Below are positions 24,517-31,996 of a stretch of 56,107 nucleotides of DNA, in pieces. Source of the DNA: an uncultured Prevotellaceae bacterium (GTDB lineage Bacteria > Bacteroidota > Bacteroidia > Bacteroidales > Bacteroidaceae). The notes under the pieces were generated by a model that was given only the letters and a program-made list of their open reading frames with translations, was not told where the DNA came from and made no database searches. The position numbers and the translations under genes were made by a program. Numbering within the stretch: the first letter of the stretch is position 1; each line of letters begins with the position of its first letter. The stretch lies in assembly GCA_946402905.1 (NCBI GenBank), contig CAMIYC010000021.1, positions 1 through 56,107 of the forward strand. The letters run 5' to 3'.

Positions 24517-26607
24517 CTAAAAATCCAGCCCCACCATCAACGAGAGGTTGCGTCCAGGTTCTGGCACGTCGATGAGGCGGTAATAGCTGGTGTGGTCGTA
24601 ATAGCGCTTGTTGAGCAGGTTGTCTGCATGCAGTGCCACCTTGACCGTATTTTTGCCCAGTGAGAAATGCTTTCCCGCCGCGGCATTGAGTGTCCAATAT
24701 CCGTCGGTAGGTTTCTCGGGCGGTACTATCTCATTTTGTGCGCCTACGATATGTACATTCATCCCCAGGAATCCCTCTCCTCTCCAGTTGAAACTGTACT
24801 TCACGCCAGCCTCTGCCGACCATGGTGTGGAGAACGGAAGGGTGTAGCCTTTCTTCTCGCCCGACTTCTGCTCAGCATAGAGATACTCGCCTTTGAGTTC
24901 CGCCTCCCAGTGCGTGGTGATTGCATAGTTGACCTGCGCCTCAAATCCATAGCGCAGCACCTTGGCCTGGGTATAATGATAGAGCTGCAGTCCCTCGACA
25001 TATTCTGACGTCGGGTTGAGGTAGATGTAATTGGGGAAAAAGTTGACATACGGGTCGACCTGTATGTTGAGCACGTCGTTGCTCCAGTTGATGCCGGCAT
25101 CGAGCTGATACGACTCCTCCGGGTCGAGAGAGGACCTGCCTCGCTCATACCTGAAGATGTGATAGTTGATGCCATCTGCCCCCAGTTCTTTAGGGATAGG
25201 CACACGGAAACTTTTGCCGACATTGGCTTTGATCACCCAGTGGCCGACATTGTAGTTGACACCAGCCGACCATGTCAGGCTGTTGAAATGCCTATGGATA
25301 TCCGCCGACCGTTCCTTGTAGACAGAGTCGTTGCCCACGGGAGTCTTATACCAGTCATGATAGCTGTGGATGTGGGTTTGGGCGTAGTCGTAGCGCAAGC
25401 CGGCATTGAGTATGAGGCGTTCGCTGACGCTATACTTGTCGAACACATAGCCCCCGAAGCTGAAGGTCTCGAAATCGGGGATGATAAATCCCCATCCACT
25501 CCTGCGGTTGTGCTGGTATTCGGTATTGATGCCGGCGCTGATGGTGTGATGCTCGCCTGGCTGAACCTTCATGCCCAGTTTGGCCGAATAGGTGCTCTTG
25601 TTGAAGCGTCGCTCCATGGTGCTCCACGGCGTAGGCATATATCCATGTGAGATGGGCTCTGACTGCTCCTTCCGCAGGTTGTTCTGATAAGACAGGCTTG
25701 CCTCAATTGCCCACTGCTCGTCGCGCCACGTGGTATGGCTGAGCACATTGAGGTGGTTGACACTCTGCATGGGCAGGTCGATGTCGCGGCGGGAGTGGTC
25801 GTAGTCGATATCGGAGAGACGAACCTCCAGACCATGGGCATTGGCAAAGAACCCGCTCTTGGAGTAGGAATCGGTGATGTGAATGTCGGTATTGAAATGA
25901 TAGCCCGAATAGCCGAAGACCAGGCTACCGTCGCGCTCCAAACCGGCCGTGTTTCTGAGCCTCTGGTCTTTGAGCGGTATCCAGTAGGAATAATACTGGA
26001 TGCTGTCTGTGGGCACCTTGAAGTCGGCATAGTCGATCAGGGTGAGATGAGCGCGGTAGAAAAACCGGTCATGCTTGCCTCCGATTCGTGCCGAGGCCCC
26101 CATCTGCTCATTGTTGGTACGGCCGAAGAGCTGTACAGCACCTTCAAAGCGGGAGAGGGGCACATGATTGGTATACAGGCTGAGCACACCGCCTATGGCA
26201 TCGGAACCATAGAGCAGTGCCGCCGGACCCTTGATCACCTCGGCGTGGTCGACGGTAAACTGGTCGATCTCGAGCCCATGGTCGTCGCCCCACTGTTGTC
26301 CCTCGTGCTTGATGCCGTTCTCCGACACGACCATGCGATTGAAGCCCAGTCCACGGATGGTAGGCTTCGACTGCCCGGAACCGATGCTCATGGCCTTGAC
26401 GCCGGGTATTCCCTCCAAGGTCTGCATCAGGCTGCCTGCCAGGTTGGTCTCGAGAAAGTCATGAGACACCTGCACGCTCGACTGCGACGACTTCATCTGA
26501 TAGTCGCGCTTCGATTTGCCTGTGACAGTGACGCCCTGAAGTTTGATGGTACTATCAGGAACTTCTGCCATCCATAACATGGAGGCAGCCAAAAATAAAG
26601 TTATCAT
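24517..26607 (-). CDS. TonB-dependent outer-membrane receptor
   Basis: A 696-residue protein with a short signal segment (MITLFLAASMLWMAEV) and no carboxypeptidase-like or STN extension, so not a SusC type. The plug domain begins LQGVTVTGKSKRDYQ and contains TLEGIPGVKAMSIGSGQSK, TIRGLGFNRM, NGIKHEGQQWGDDHG and VIKGPAALLYGSDAIGG. The barrel ends in LMVGLDF with a terminal Phe. Histidines are clustered in the plug (KHEGQQWGDDHG) and in a loop (HIHSYHDW). This organisation resembles siderophore- or metal-type receptors (ZnuD-like size). It is flanked in the operon by a His/Cys-rich membrane protein (46 bases upstream) and a His-rich lipoprotein. Confidence 0.92.
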   Translation of the reverse strand: MITLFLAASMLWMAEVPDSTIKLQGVTVTGKSKRDYQMKSSQSSVQVSHDFLETNLAGSLMQTLEGIPGVKAMSIGSGQSKPTIRGLGFNRMVVSENGIKHEGQQWGDDHGLEIDQFTVDHAEVIKGPAALLYGSDAIGGVLSLYTNHVPLSRFEGAVQLFGRTNNEQMGASARIGGKHDRFFYRAHLTLIDYADFKVPTDSIQYYSYWIPLKDQRLRNTAGLERDGSLVFGYSGYHFNTDIHITDSYSKSGFFANAHGLEVRLSDIDYDHSRRDIDLPMQSVNHLNVLSHTTWRDEQWAIEASLSYQNNLRKEQSEPISHGYMPTPWSTMERRFNKSTYSAKLGMKVQPGEHHTISAGINTEYQHNRRSGWGFIIPDFETFSFGGYVFDKYSVSERLILNAGLRYDYAQTHIHSYHDWYKTPVGNDSVYKERSADIHRHFNSLTWSAGVNYNVGHWVIKANVGKSFRVPIPKELGADGINYHIFRYERGRSSLDPEESYQLDAGINWSNDVLNIQVDPYVNFFPNYIYLNPTSEYVEGLQLYHYTQAKVLRYGFEAQVNYAITTHWEAELKGEYLYAEQKSGEKKGYTLPFSTPWSAEAGVKYSFNWRGEGFLGMNVHIVGAQNEIVPPEKPTDGYWTLNAAAGKHFSLGKNTVKVALHADNLLNKRYYDHTSYYRLIDVPEPGRNLSLMVGLDF

Positions 26608-26653
26608 ACTGTCGCTTGTCTAAAACACACAAAATGAGATAGTCGTATATGTT

Positions 26654-26998
26654 TCAGAGCGACGGTGGGGCACGAGATGGCATCCGGCCTTCGAGACGTA
26701 CTGACACCATCTGGTCGGACGTCGCAAAGAAGGCCTTTGCCGACTGAATGATTAAGGTGAATAAAACTGACGATGCGAGGAGGAAAGGAAGATGGCACAA
26801 CTGACAGAGCAGACAATCGTGAAAGGCGACCGTGGCGCTCTGCAGGTGGGCATGATGCACATGCTCGGCACAAGCTGTACAGTCGGCTGTCTGTGAGACA
26901 GCTGACTGATGGTGATGCAGTGAGGTGAACACCAAGGTGGTCACGAACACCGACAAAAGTAGCCATGCCGTGGCTCTTCTTTTCGCTTGTACGCTCAT
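26654..26998 (-). CDS. Small His/Cys-rich membrane protein, putative metal handling
   Basis: A 114-residue protein. The ATG at 26998 is chosen because the -7 box TAACTTTG (27015-27008) leaves only ~10 bases upstream; the TTG at 27010 is inside that box. Residues ~10-26 are one hydrophobic segment and ~71-90 a second. Between them lie HHH (28-30), CTACAEHVHHAH (40-51) and HDCLLCQLCH (60-69), that is, five cysteines and nine histidines in about 42 residues facing one side of the membrane. I recall similar short proteins ahead of TonB receptors in Bacteroidota but know no assigned function. It is the first gene of the operon with the receptor and DUF4625 lipoprotein. Confidence 0.75.
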   Translation of the reverse strand: MSVQAKRRATAWLLLSVFVTTLVFTSLHHHQSAVSQTADCTACAEHVHHAHLQSATVAFHDCLLCQLCHLPFLLASSVLFTLIIQSAKAFFATSDQMVSVRLEGRMPSRAPPSL

Positions 26999-27007
26999 AT
27001 CCGTGTG

Positions 27008-27038
27008 CAAAGTTAAAAGAAAAATTCGACTTTGCGAA
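27008..27038 (-). promoter_or_regulatory. Promoter of the putative metal-uptake operon
   Basis: TAACTTTG (27015-27008) with TTCG 19 bases upstream (27038-27035) on the minus strand. The ATG at 26998 follows by ten bases, so the mRNA would be almost leaderless. An imperfect dyad at about 27025-27047 (TCGACTTT...AAAGCGA) overlaps the -33 region and could be an operator. Confidence 0.5.
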
Positions 27039-27154
27039 TGTAAAGCGACATTTTTGTGTTTTTGGACGACGAAACTGCCACAAGAGCGAAAGATAAGCCA
27101 TCGGTCAGAGATACCGCCGGCAGAAAGGACGCACGCAAAAATAAAGCCCGATTG

Positions 27155-27185
27155 TTGTGCGTTTGAAAAAATATCACTATCTTTG
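27155..27185 (+). promoter_or_regulatory. Promoter of the ncRNA / riboflavin synthase transcript
   Basis: TATCTTTG at 27178-27185 is a full -7 match. TTG at 27155-27157 lies 20 bases upstream. Transcription should begin near 27192. Confidence 0.6.
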
Positions 27186-27191
27186 CCAGCA

Positions 27192-27384
27192 GAAAGGAAA
27201 CAGAACGGCCGTATCGGTTAGATCGGGATACTCATCAAATTAAAAAAGAACACCGGGATCACCTGTCTTTCAATGGCGGGCCACATCCGAAAGGAGAGCC
27301 TCTTGGCCGGTGGATTACAACGAGGGCAGGACCTCATATCTTATTAGCTCGGAGTTTTCATCACATCACCGGTACGGCCTTTTT
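27192..27384 (+). ncRNA. Candidate structured RNA ending in an intrinsic terminator
   Basis: The segment between a good promoter and a T-run forms nested helices. GGCCGTATCGGT (27207-27218) pairs with ACCGGTACGGCC (27368-27379) over 12 base pairs with one wobble, followed by five Ts. Inside, AACACCGGG (27249-27257) pairs with CTCGGAGTT (27348-27356), CCTGTC with GGCAGG (27262/27325), GGCCA with TGGCC (27279/27304), and a TCC-GAAA-GGA loop lies near the tip. A rod of ~190 bases closed at its ends resembles 6S RNA in size and outline. It could instead be a leader of the riboflavin synthase gene 55 bases on. It lacks the FMN riboswitch consensus. Confidence 0.5.
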
Positions 27385-27439
27385 CTACACTTAATCATAC
27401 TGAATTTACAGAACCCACCTTAACCCTAATGATTTGTTT

Positions 27440-28039
27440 ATGTTCTCTGGAATAGTAGAAGAAATGGCAACCGTCGTGGCTATCAGCCATGACCGCGACA
27501 ACGTAGACCTGACACTCACCTGTACATTCACCCATGAACTGAAAATCGACCAGAGCGTCAGCCACAACGGTGTATGCCTCACTGTGGTGCACATCGACGG
27601 CGACCGCTATACAGTGACGGCGATGAGAGAGACCCTCGAGCGTTCCAACCTGGGACTGCTCAGCGTAGGCGACCAAGTGAACGTAGAGCGCTCTATGCTC
27701 ATGAACGGCCGTCTCGACGGACATATCGTGCAGGGTCATGTAGACTGCACCGCCCGCTGCACCGCCAAAGAAGACGCCGACGGCAGCACCTATTTCACTT
27801 TTGAGTATGCCTACGACCGCGAAATGGCTCGCCGCGGCTATTTCACCGTCGACAAAGGGAGCGTGACGGTCAACGGCGTGTCTCTGACGGTGTGCAATCC
27901 TACAGAGAGCACCTTCCAGGTGGCGATTATCCCCTACACCATGGAGAACACCAACTTCTGCACCATCGAGGTGGGCAGCAAGGTGAACCTGGAGTTTGAC
28001 ATCCTGGGCAAATATATCGCCCGTCTTCAAAGCCTGTGA
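27440..28039 (+). CDS. ribE: Riboflavin synthase, alpha chain
   Basis: A 199-residue protein. The ATG at 27440 gives MFSGIVEEMATVV, the family N-terminus; a TTG two codons earlier is not needed. It consists of two lumazine-binding repeats: SHNGVCLTVVHID then GRLDGHIVQGHVDCTA, and again VNGVSLTVCNP with FQVAIIPYTMENTNF. It dismutates two dimethylribityllumazines to riboflavin. No other rib gene is nearby. It lies downstream of the candidate ncRNA and its terminator, so expression may depend on read-through or an unseen promoter. Confidence 0.95.
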   Translation: MFSGIVEEMATVVAISHDRDNVDLTLTCTFTHELKIDQSVSHNGVCLTVVHIDGDRYTVTAMRETLERSNLGLLSVGDQVNVERSMLMNGRLDGHIVQGHVDCTARCTAKEDADGSTYFTFEYAYDREMARRGYFTVDKGSVTVNGVSLTVCNPTESTFQVAIIPYTMENTNFCTIEVGSKVNLEFDILGKYIARLQSL

Positions 28040-28137
28040 CTCTCGCCTGCAGCTATGCAAAATTATATTTAAACTATTATCGTTTATCGACACAATAGAG
28101 TATATATTCTATAAACTCATAAAACAAATCGATTTTA

Positions 28138-28169
28138 TTTTTATTATAAGGTCGAAATGCCTACATTTG
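28138..28169 (+). promoter_or_regulatory. Promoter of the TolC-like gene
   Basis: TACATTTG at 28162-28169 matches TAnnTTTG; a TTTT lies 20 bases upstream. Predicted leader is about 50 bases. Confidence 0.5.
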
Positions 28170-28226
28170 TCTATGGCTATAGGCAGATGTGGCATTTTTT
28201 GTTGTTCAGCCAAAACCATATTTCTT

Positions 28227-29564
28227 ATGAGAAAGTCAATCATCACCGCCATCTGCTTACTGTTAGCATTCAGTGGCTCTATGTCCGCGCAGGGCACCGG
28301 CAAGAAATGGACCCTGCAGGACTGCATCGACTATGCGCTTCAAAACAACATACAGCTGAAGAAGAATAGCCTGCAGAAACGGTCGGCACAAGAGGATGTG
28401 CTGCAATCAAGGGCTGAGCTGCTGCCGTCGCTCAACGCCTCTACTGCCCAGAACATCGTATACCGGCCATTCATTGCCTCGGGACAAAGCACCGTGGCCA
28501 ACGGCTATGTGCAGTCGAGCATCGACAAAGTGTACTATAACGGCAACTACAGCGTGAACGGCAACTGGACGGTATGGAACGGCAACCGCAACCGCAACAC
28601 CATCAAGCTGAACGAGATGAACGCCCAGCTGGCCGAGCTCGACTCAGCCATCACCGCCCGCAACATCGAGGAGCGCATCGTGAAACTCTTCGTGCAGATA
28701 CTCTACAGCCATGAGGCCATCGCCGTGAGCCAGCAGAGCCTTGAGACCAGCCGTCTGAACGAACAGCGCGGACAAACCATGGTGGACGTGGGCAAGATGA
28801 GCCGCGCCGACCTGTCGCAACTCACCGCCCAGCGCGCACAAGACGAATACAACATTGTGGCAGCCGAGAGCAACGTAAAGAACTTTAAGTTTCAGTTGAA
28901 GCAACTACTTGAACTCTCTGATTTGGAAGATTTTGAAATCGAAATACCCACCTACACCGATGCCCAGGCCCTGGAGCAGATCCCCCCTCTTGGCTCTGTC
29001 TATGTCAATGCACTGGACAATCGTCCGGAGATGCAGCGTGCCCGTCTGGCCATCGAGAGCAGTGATGTAAGTATCGACATCGCCAAGTCGGGCAGTATGC
29101 CCACCGTGGGCATCTCAGGAGGCTTCGGTACCAACACCACATCGATGAGCGACAGGGCATGGGGCTCGCAGATGAAGACCAACCTCGACTTCTCGGTGGG
29201 TGCCACACTCAGTATCCCCATCTTCGACAACCGCCAGACAAAGACTGCCGTCAACAAAGCCAAGATACAGCGTGAGAGCTACCTGCTGGACTTGCAAGAC
29301 CAGCAGAAGACGCTCTATAACACCATTGAGACCTACTGGATAGACGCCACCACGAACCAGAGCAAATTCAAGGCCGCTCAGATAGCCACACAAAGTCAGC
29401 AGGCCAGCTATGAGTTGCTCAGCGAGCAATTTCGGCTGGGTCTGAAAAACATCATTGAGCTGATGACCGGCAAGACCAACCTCGTGCAGGCACAACAAAA
29501 TGAGCTGGAGAGCAAGTATACCACCATATACAACATCTACATGCTGAAATTCTATCAAAGATAA
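28227..29564 (+). CDS. TolC-family outer-membrane efflux protein
   Basis: A 445-residue protein. The start is 28227 (MRKSIITAICLLLAFSGSMSAQ), a clean signal peptide directly downstream of a promoter; the frame is open 77 codons further but with no homology. It then has WTLQDCIDYALQNNIQLKKN, the usual TolC entry, two long helical-hairpin repeats (TARNIEERIVKLFVQILYS; SYLLDLQDQQKTLYNTIETYW) and LRLG-type turn RLGLKNIIELMTGKTNL. It provides the outer-membrane channel for type I secretion or RND efflux. No pump genes are adjacent. It is followed after ten bases by a histidine kinase and response regulator, an orphan arrangement. Confidence 0.92.
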   Translation: MRKSIITAICLLLAFSGSMSAQGTGKKWTLQDCIDYALQNNIQLKKNSLQKRSAQEDVLQSRAELLPSLNASTAQNIVYRPFIASGQSTVANGYVQSSIDKVYYNGNYSVNGNWTVWNGNRNRNTIKLNEMNAQLAELDSAITARNIEERIVKLFVQILYSHEAIAVSQQSLETSRLNEQRGQTMVDVGKMSRADLSQLTAQRAQDEYNIVAAESNVKNFKFQLKQLLELSDLEDFEIEIPTYTDAQALEQIPPLGSVYVNALDNRPEMQRARLAIESSDVSIDIAKSGSMPTVGISGGFGTNTTSMSDRAWGSQMKTNLDFSVGATLSIPIFDNRQTKTAVNKAKIQRESYLLDLQDQQKTLYNTIETYWIDATTNQSKFKAAQIATQSQQASYELLSEQFRLGLKNIIELMTGKTNLVQAQQNELESKYTTIYNIYMLKFYQR

Positions 29565-29574
29565 CTGAACTGTC

Positions 29575-30660
29575 ATGATCGCACAAAGGAAAAGACTGCT
29601 CAACGTTGAGTCCCTCTGGCTCCAGCTATTGCTGTGGGGGGTCGTATTCCTGATACCCGTCATGTTTATGCCTCCCGACGAAGAGTTCTCCCTGGGATTG
29701 TATCTGCGGCGATGCCCCTACCCCATGGCCATGGTCACTGCTTTCTACATCAACTATCTATGGCTTGCGCCCAATAACCTGATGGTCAAGAACAGACAGG
29801 CGAAATTCTGGGTGATGGAGGTGCTGATGGTGCTCCTGCTGAGCGTGGGCGTGAACAGATGGATGGAATACGATCATCAGACACACCATCTGGTGACGCC
29901 ACTCACTCATGGACATCATCATAAGGAAGAAATAGAGTTTTTCGGTTTCATCCGCGACCTGTATTTTATAAGCGCTTCTGCCACCCTGGGGTGTGCCATC
30001 CCCATCTCCCGCCGCTGGATAGAGTCGGAGCAGGCCCGCCAGGAGGCCGACATGGCCCGTCAGGAAGCCGAGATCAAGAACCTGCGCAACCAGGTGAGCC
30101 CGCATTTCCTGCTCAATACGCTCAACAACATCTACGCCCTGACCGCCTTTGACCAGCACAAAGCCCAGGACGCCGTGCTTCACCTGAGCCGCATGCTTCG
30201 CCACCTGCTTTACAGAGACGAACAGCCCTACGTGAACCTCAAGGCAGAGGTAGACTTCATACACAACTACATCGACCTGATGCGCATCAGATATGACAAG
30301 AACGTGGTGGTGAACGAGTATACCGACATTCCCGACCCTTGCAGTATCATGATAGCCCCGATGATCATCATCTCGCTGGTGGAGAATGCTTTCAAGCACG
30401 GCATCAGTCCGACGGAGCCCAGCGAGATTGACGTGCGCTTCTCAGCCAACAAAGAATCGATCACCATCGACATACAAAACACCAACTTCCCCAAAGACAA
30501 AGCAGACAAGAGCGGTCACGGCATCGGTCTGACCCAAGTGCTCAACCGCCTTGAACTCGACTACAAAGGGAAGTATGTATGGGTGAAAGGTCTGACCGAA
30601 GACCAGAAACATTATCAATCAAAAATTATCCTCTATGACACTGAACTGCGTAATCATTGA
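29575..30660 (+). CDS. LytS-type sensor histidine kinase with His-rich loop
   Basis: A 361-residue protein with four hydrophobic segments (about 14-31, 47-65, 79-95, 127-146). The loop between the third and fourth has seven histidines in sixteen residues (101-116: HQTHHLVTPLTHGHHH); with both termini cytosolic it would face the periplasm. A coiled segment 150-172 leads to the His_kinase domain, with the phospho-acceptor His177 in PHFLLNTLNNIYAL. The ATP-binding N-box ENAFKHGISP and G-box GHGIGLTQVLNRL follow. It overlaps the response regulator gene by 26 bases. The His-rich loop suggests metal or pH sensing, which is inference. Confidence 0.9.
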   Translation: MIAQRKRLLNVESLWLQLLLWGVVFLIPVMFMPPDEEFSLGLYLRRCPYPMAMVTAFYINYLWLAPNNLMVKNRQAKFWVMEVLMVLLLSVGVNRWMEYDHQTHHLVTPLTHGHHHKEEIEFFGFIRDLYFISASATLGCAIPISRRWIESEQARQEADMARQEAEIKNLRNQVSPHFLLNTLNNIYALTAFDQHKAQDAVLHLSRMLRHLLYRDEQPYVNLKAEVDFIHNYIDLMRIRYDKNVVVNEYTDIPDPCSIMIAPMIIISLVENAFKHGISPTEPSEIDVRFSANKESITIDIQNTNFPKDKADKSGHGIGLTQVLNRLELDYKGKYVWVKGLTEDQKHYQSKIILYDTELRNH

Positions 30661-31345
30661 CGACGAGCCTCTGGCCGGACAACTGCTCACCAGTTATGCT
30701 CGGAAGACCCCGTTTCTCAACCTCATCGGCACCTACAACAGCGCCGTGGCAGCCATCAAGGACATCAAGGAGAACAAGATCGACTTGATATTCCTTGACA
30801 TACAGATGCCCGAGCTCAGTGGCCTGGAGTTTGCCACGCTGCTGCCGAAGACCTGCAAGATTATCTTCACCACGGCATTCAGCCAGTATGCCCTTGACGG
30901 ATACAAGGTGAACGCCATCGACTATCTGGTCAAACCCATCAGCTATGACGACTTCCTCAAGTCTGCCAACAAGGCACTCGACTGGTTTTCATCCATCGAT
31001 GCCCTCAAAGCCGACTCCAAAGACCGTTTTGTCTTTGTCAAGAGCGAATATAAGCTGGTGCAGATCAGGTATGACGACATCATGTACATTGAGGGGCTGA
31101 AGGACTATGTGAAGTTTTATCTCGAGAACCAGAAGCCGGTCACCAGCCTGATCAACATGAAGACCATCGAGGAAATCCTGCCCTCGCCGGAGTTTCTCCG
31201 CATCCATCGCTCATTCATCGTACACATGACGAAGGTGAAGCTTGTAGACCGTTTCCGCATCGTATTCGGCGAAAACTACCTGCCCATCTCCGAGAGCTAC
31301 AAAGACGAAGTGCAGAAATATTTAGACAACCACACCGTGGTCTGA
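30635..31345 (+). CDS. LytTR-family response regulator
   Basis: A 236-residue protein. The receiver domain (1-~120) has the acidic pocket DDEP (9-12), phospho-acceptor Asp55 in LIFLDIQMPELSG, TTAFSQYALDGY and the lysine in YLVKPI. A LytTR DNA-binding domain follows (about 135-236), with FVKSEYKLVQIRYDDIMYIEG, LRIHRSFIVH and the conserved end LPISESYKDEV. It is translated in an overlapping frame with the kinase. Its targets are unknown; the upstream TolC-like gene is a candidate. Confidence 0.93.
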   Translation: MTLNCVIIDDEPLAGQLLTSYARKTPFLNLIGTYNSAVAAIKDIKENKIDLIFLDIQMPELSGLEFATLLPKTCKIIFTTAFSQYALDGYKVNAIDYLVKPISYDDFLKSANKALDWFSSIDALKADSKDRFVFVKSEYKLVQIRYDDIMYIEGLKDYVKFYLENQKPVTSLINMKTIEEILPSPEFLRIHRSFIVHMTKVKLVDRFRIVFGENYLPISESYKDEVQKYLDNHTVV

Positions 31346-31357
31346 TCCTTCCTGCTG

Positions 31358-31996
31358 TCAGAATATCTCATCGGGGCTCTGTACCAGGGTGGTCGCTCCG
31401 TGCTCTATGAGAAAGTCTCGGTCGCGGAATCCCCAAAGCACGCTGACACAGGGCAGGCCACTATTGCGGGCGGTGGCGATATCGACGTCGCTGTCGCCGA
31501 CATAGACGGTGCTGAGCGGGTCGGAAGCCAGCAGCCTCATAGCCTCGTAGACCGTATCTGGTGCCGGTTTTTTACGTATGCCCTCGCTCTCGCCGATGGC
31601 TGCGTCGATGAGTGAGGGGAAATAATGCCCGCACAGCTCGAAGGTGGCGGCATGGAATTTGTTGCTCACCACTGCGATTTTCTTGCCCTTGTCACGCAAC
31701 CGCCGCAGCAAGGGCACGATGCCAGGATAGGGCTGTGTGCGGTCCTGGCTATGCACCAGATAGTGCTCACGAAAGGTGGCAAGCGTCTTTTCAAACAAAG
31801 GATGGCTCTCTCCACCAGGCACGGCTCTCTCTATCAGTTTTCTCACGCCATTGCCTACGAAGCGTCGTATGTCGTCGACCGGATGCTCCGGCAGTGCATT
31901 CTGACGGAGCGCATAATTGGTGCTTGCGGCCAAGTCGTCAAGGGTGTCGAGCAGCGTGCCGTCCAGATCGAAGATATAAGTGTTGTATTCTCTCAT
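31358..31996 (-). CDS. HAD-family phosphatase, phosphoglycolate phosphatase-like
   Basis: A 212-residue protein. HAD motif I is FDLDGTLLDT near the N-terminus, with a helical cap. Motif II is VVSNK and the last motif is YVGDSDVDIATARNSG, typical of the Gph/PgmB subfamily. The usual substrate is 2-phosphoglycolate or a sugar phosphate; specificity cannot be read here. It starts within the stop of malQ (ATGA overlap), so it belongs to that operon, which hints at a sugar phosphate. It converges with the response regulator gene, with 12 bases between the two stops. Confidence 0.88.
   Translation of the reverse strand: MREYNTYIFDLDGTLLDTLDDLAASTNYALRQNALPEHPVDDIRRFVGNGVRKLIERAVPGGESHPLFEKTLATFREHYLVHSQDRTQPYPGIVPLLRRLRDKGKKIAVVSNKFHAATFELCGHYFPSLIDAAIGESEGIRKKPAPDTVYEAMRLLASDPLSTVYVGDSDVDIATARNSGLPCVSVLWGFRDRDFLIEHGATTLVQSPDEIF

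Noticed and set aside
26604..27101. 165-codon alternative frame over the small His/Cys-rich gene
   Set aside because: It begins upstream of the promoter and lacks the membrane and metal motifs of the 26654-26998 frame.
27192..27440. FMN riboswitch upstream of riboflavin synthase
   Set aside because: The conserved FMN-box words are not present; the region pairs in a different way.
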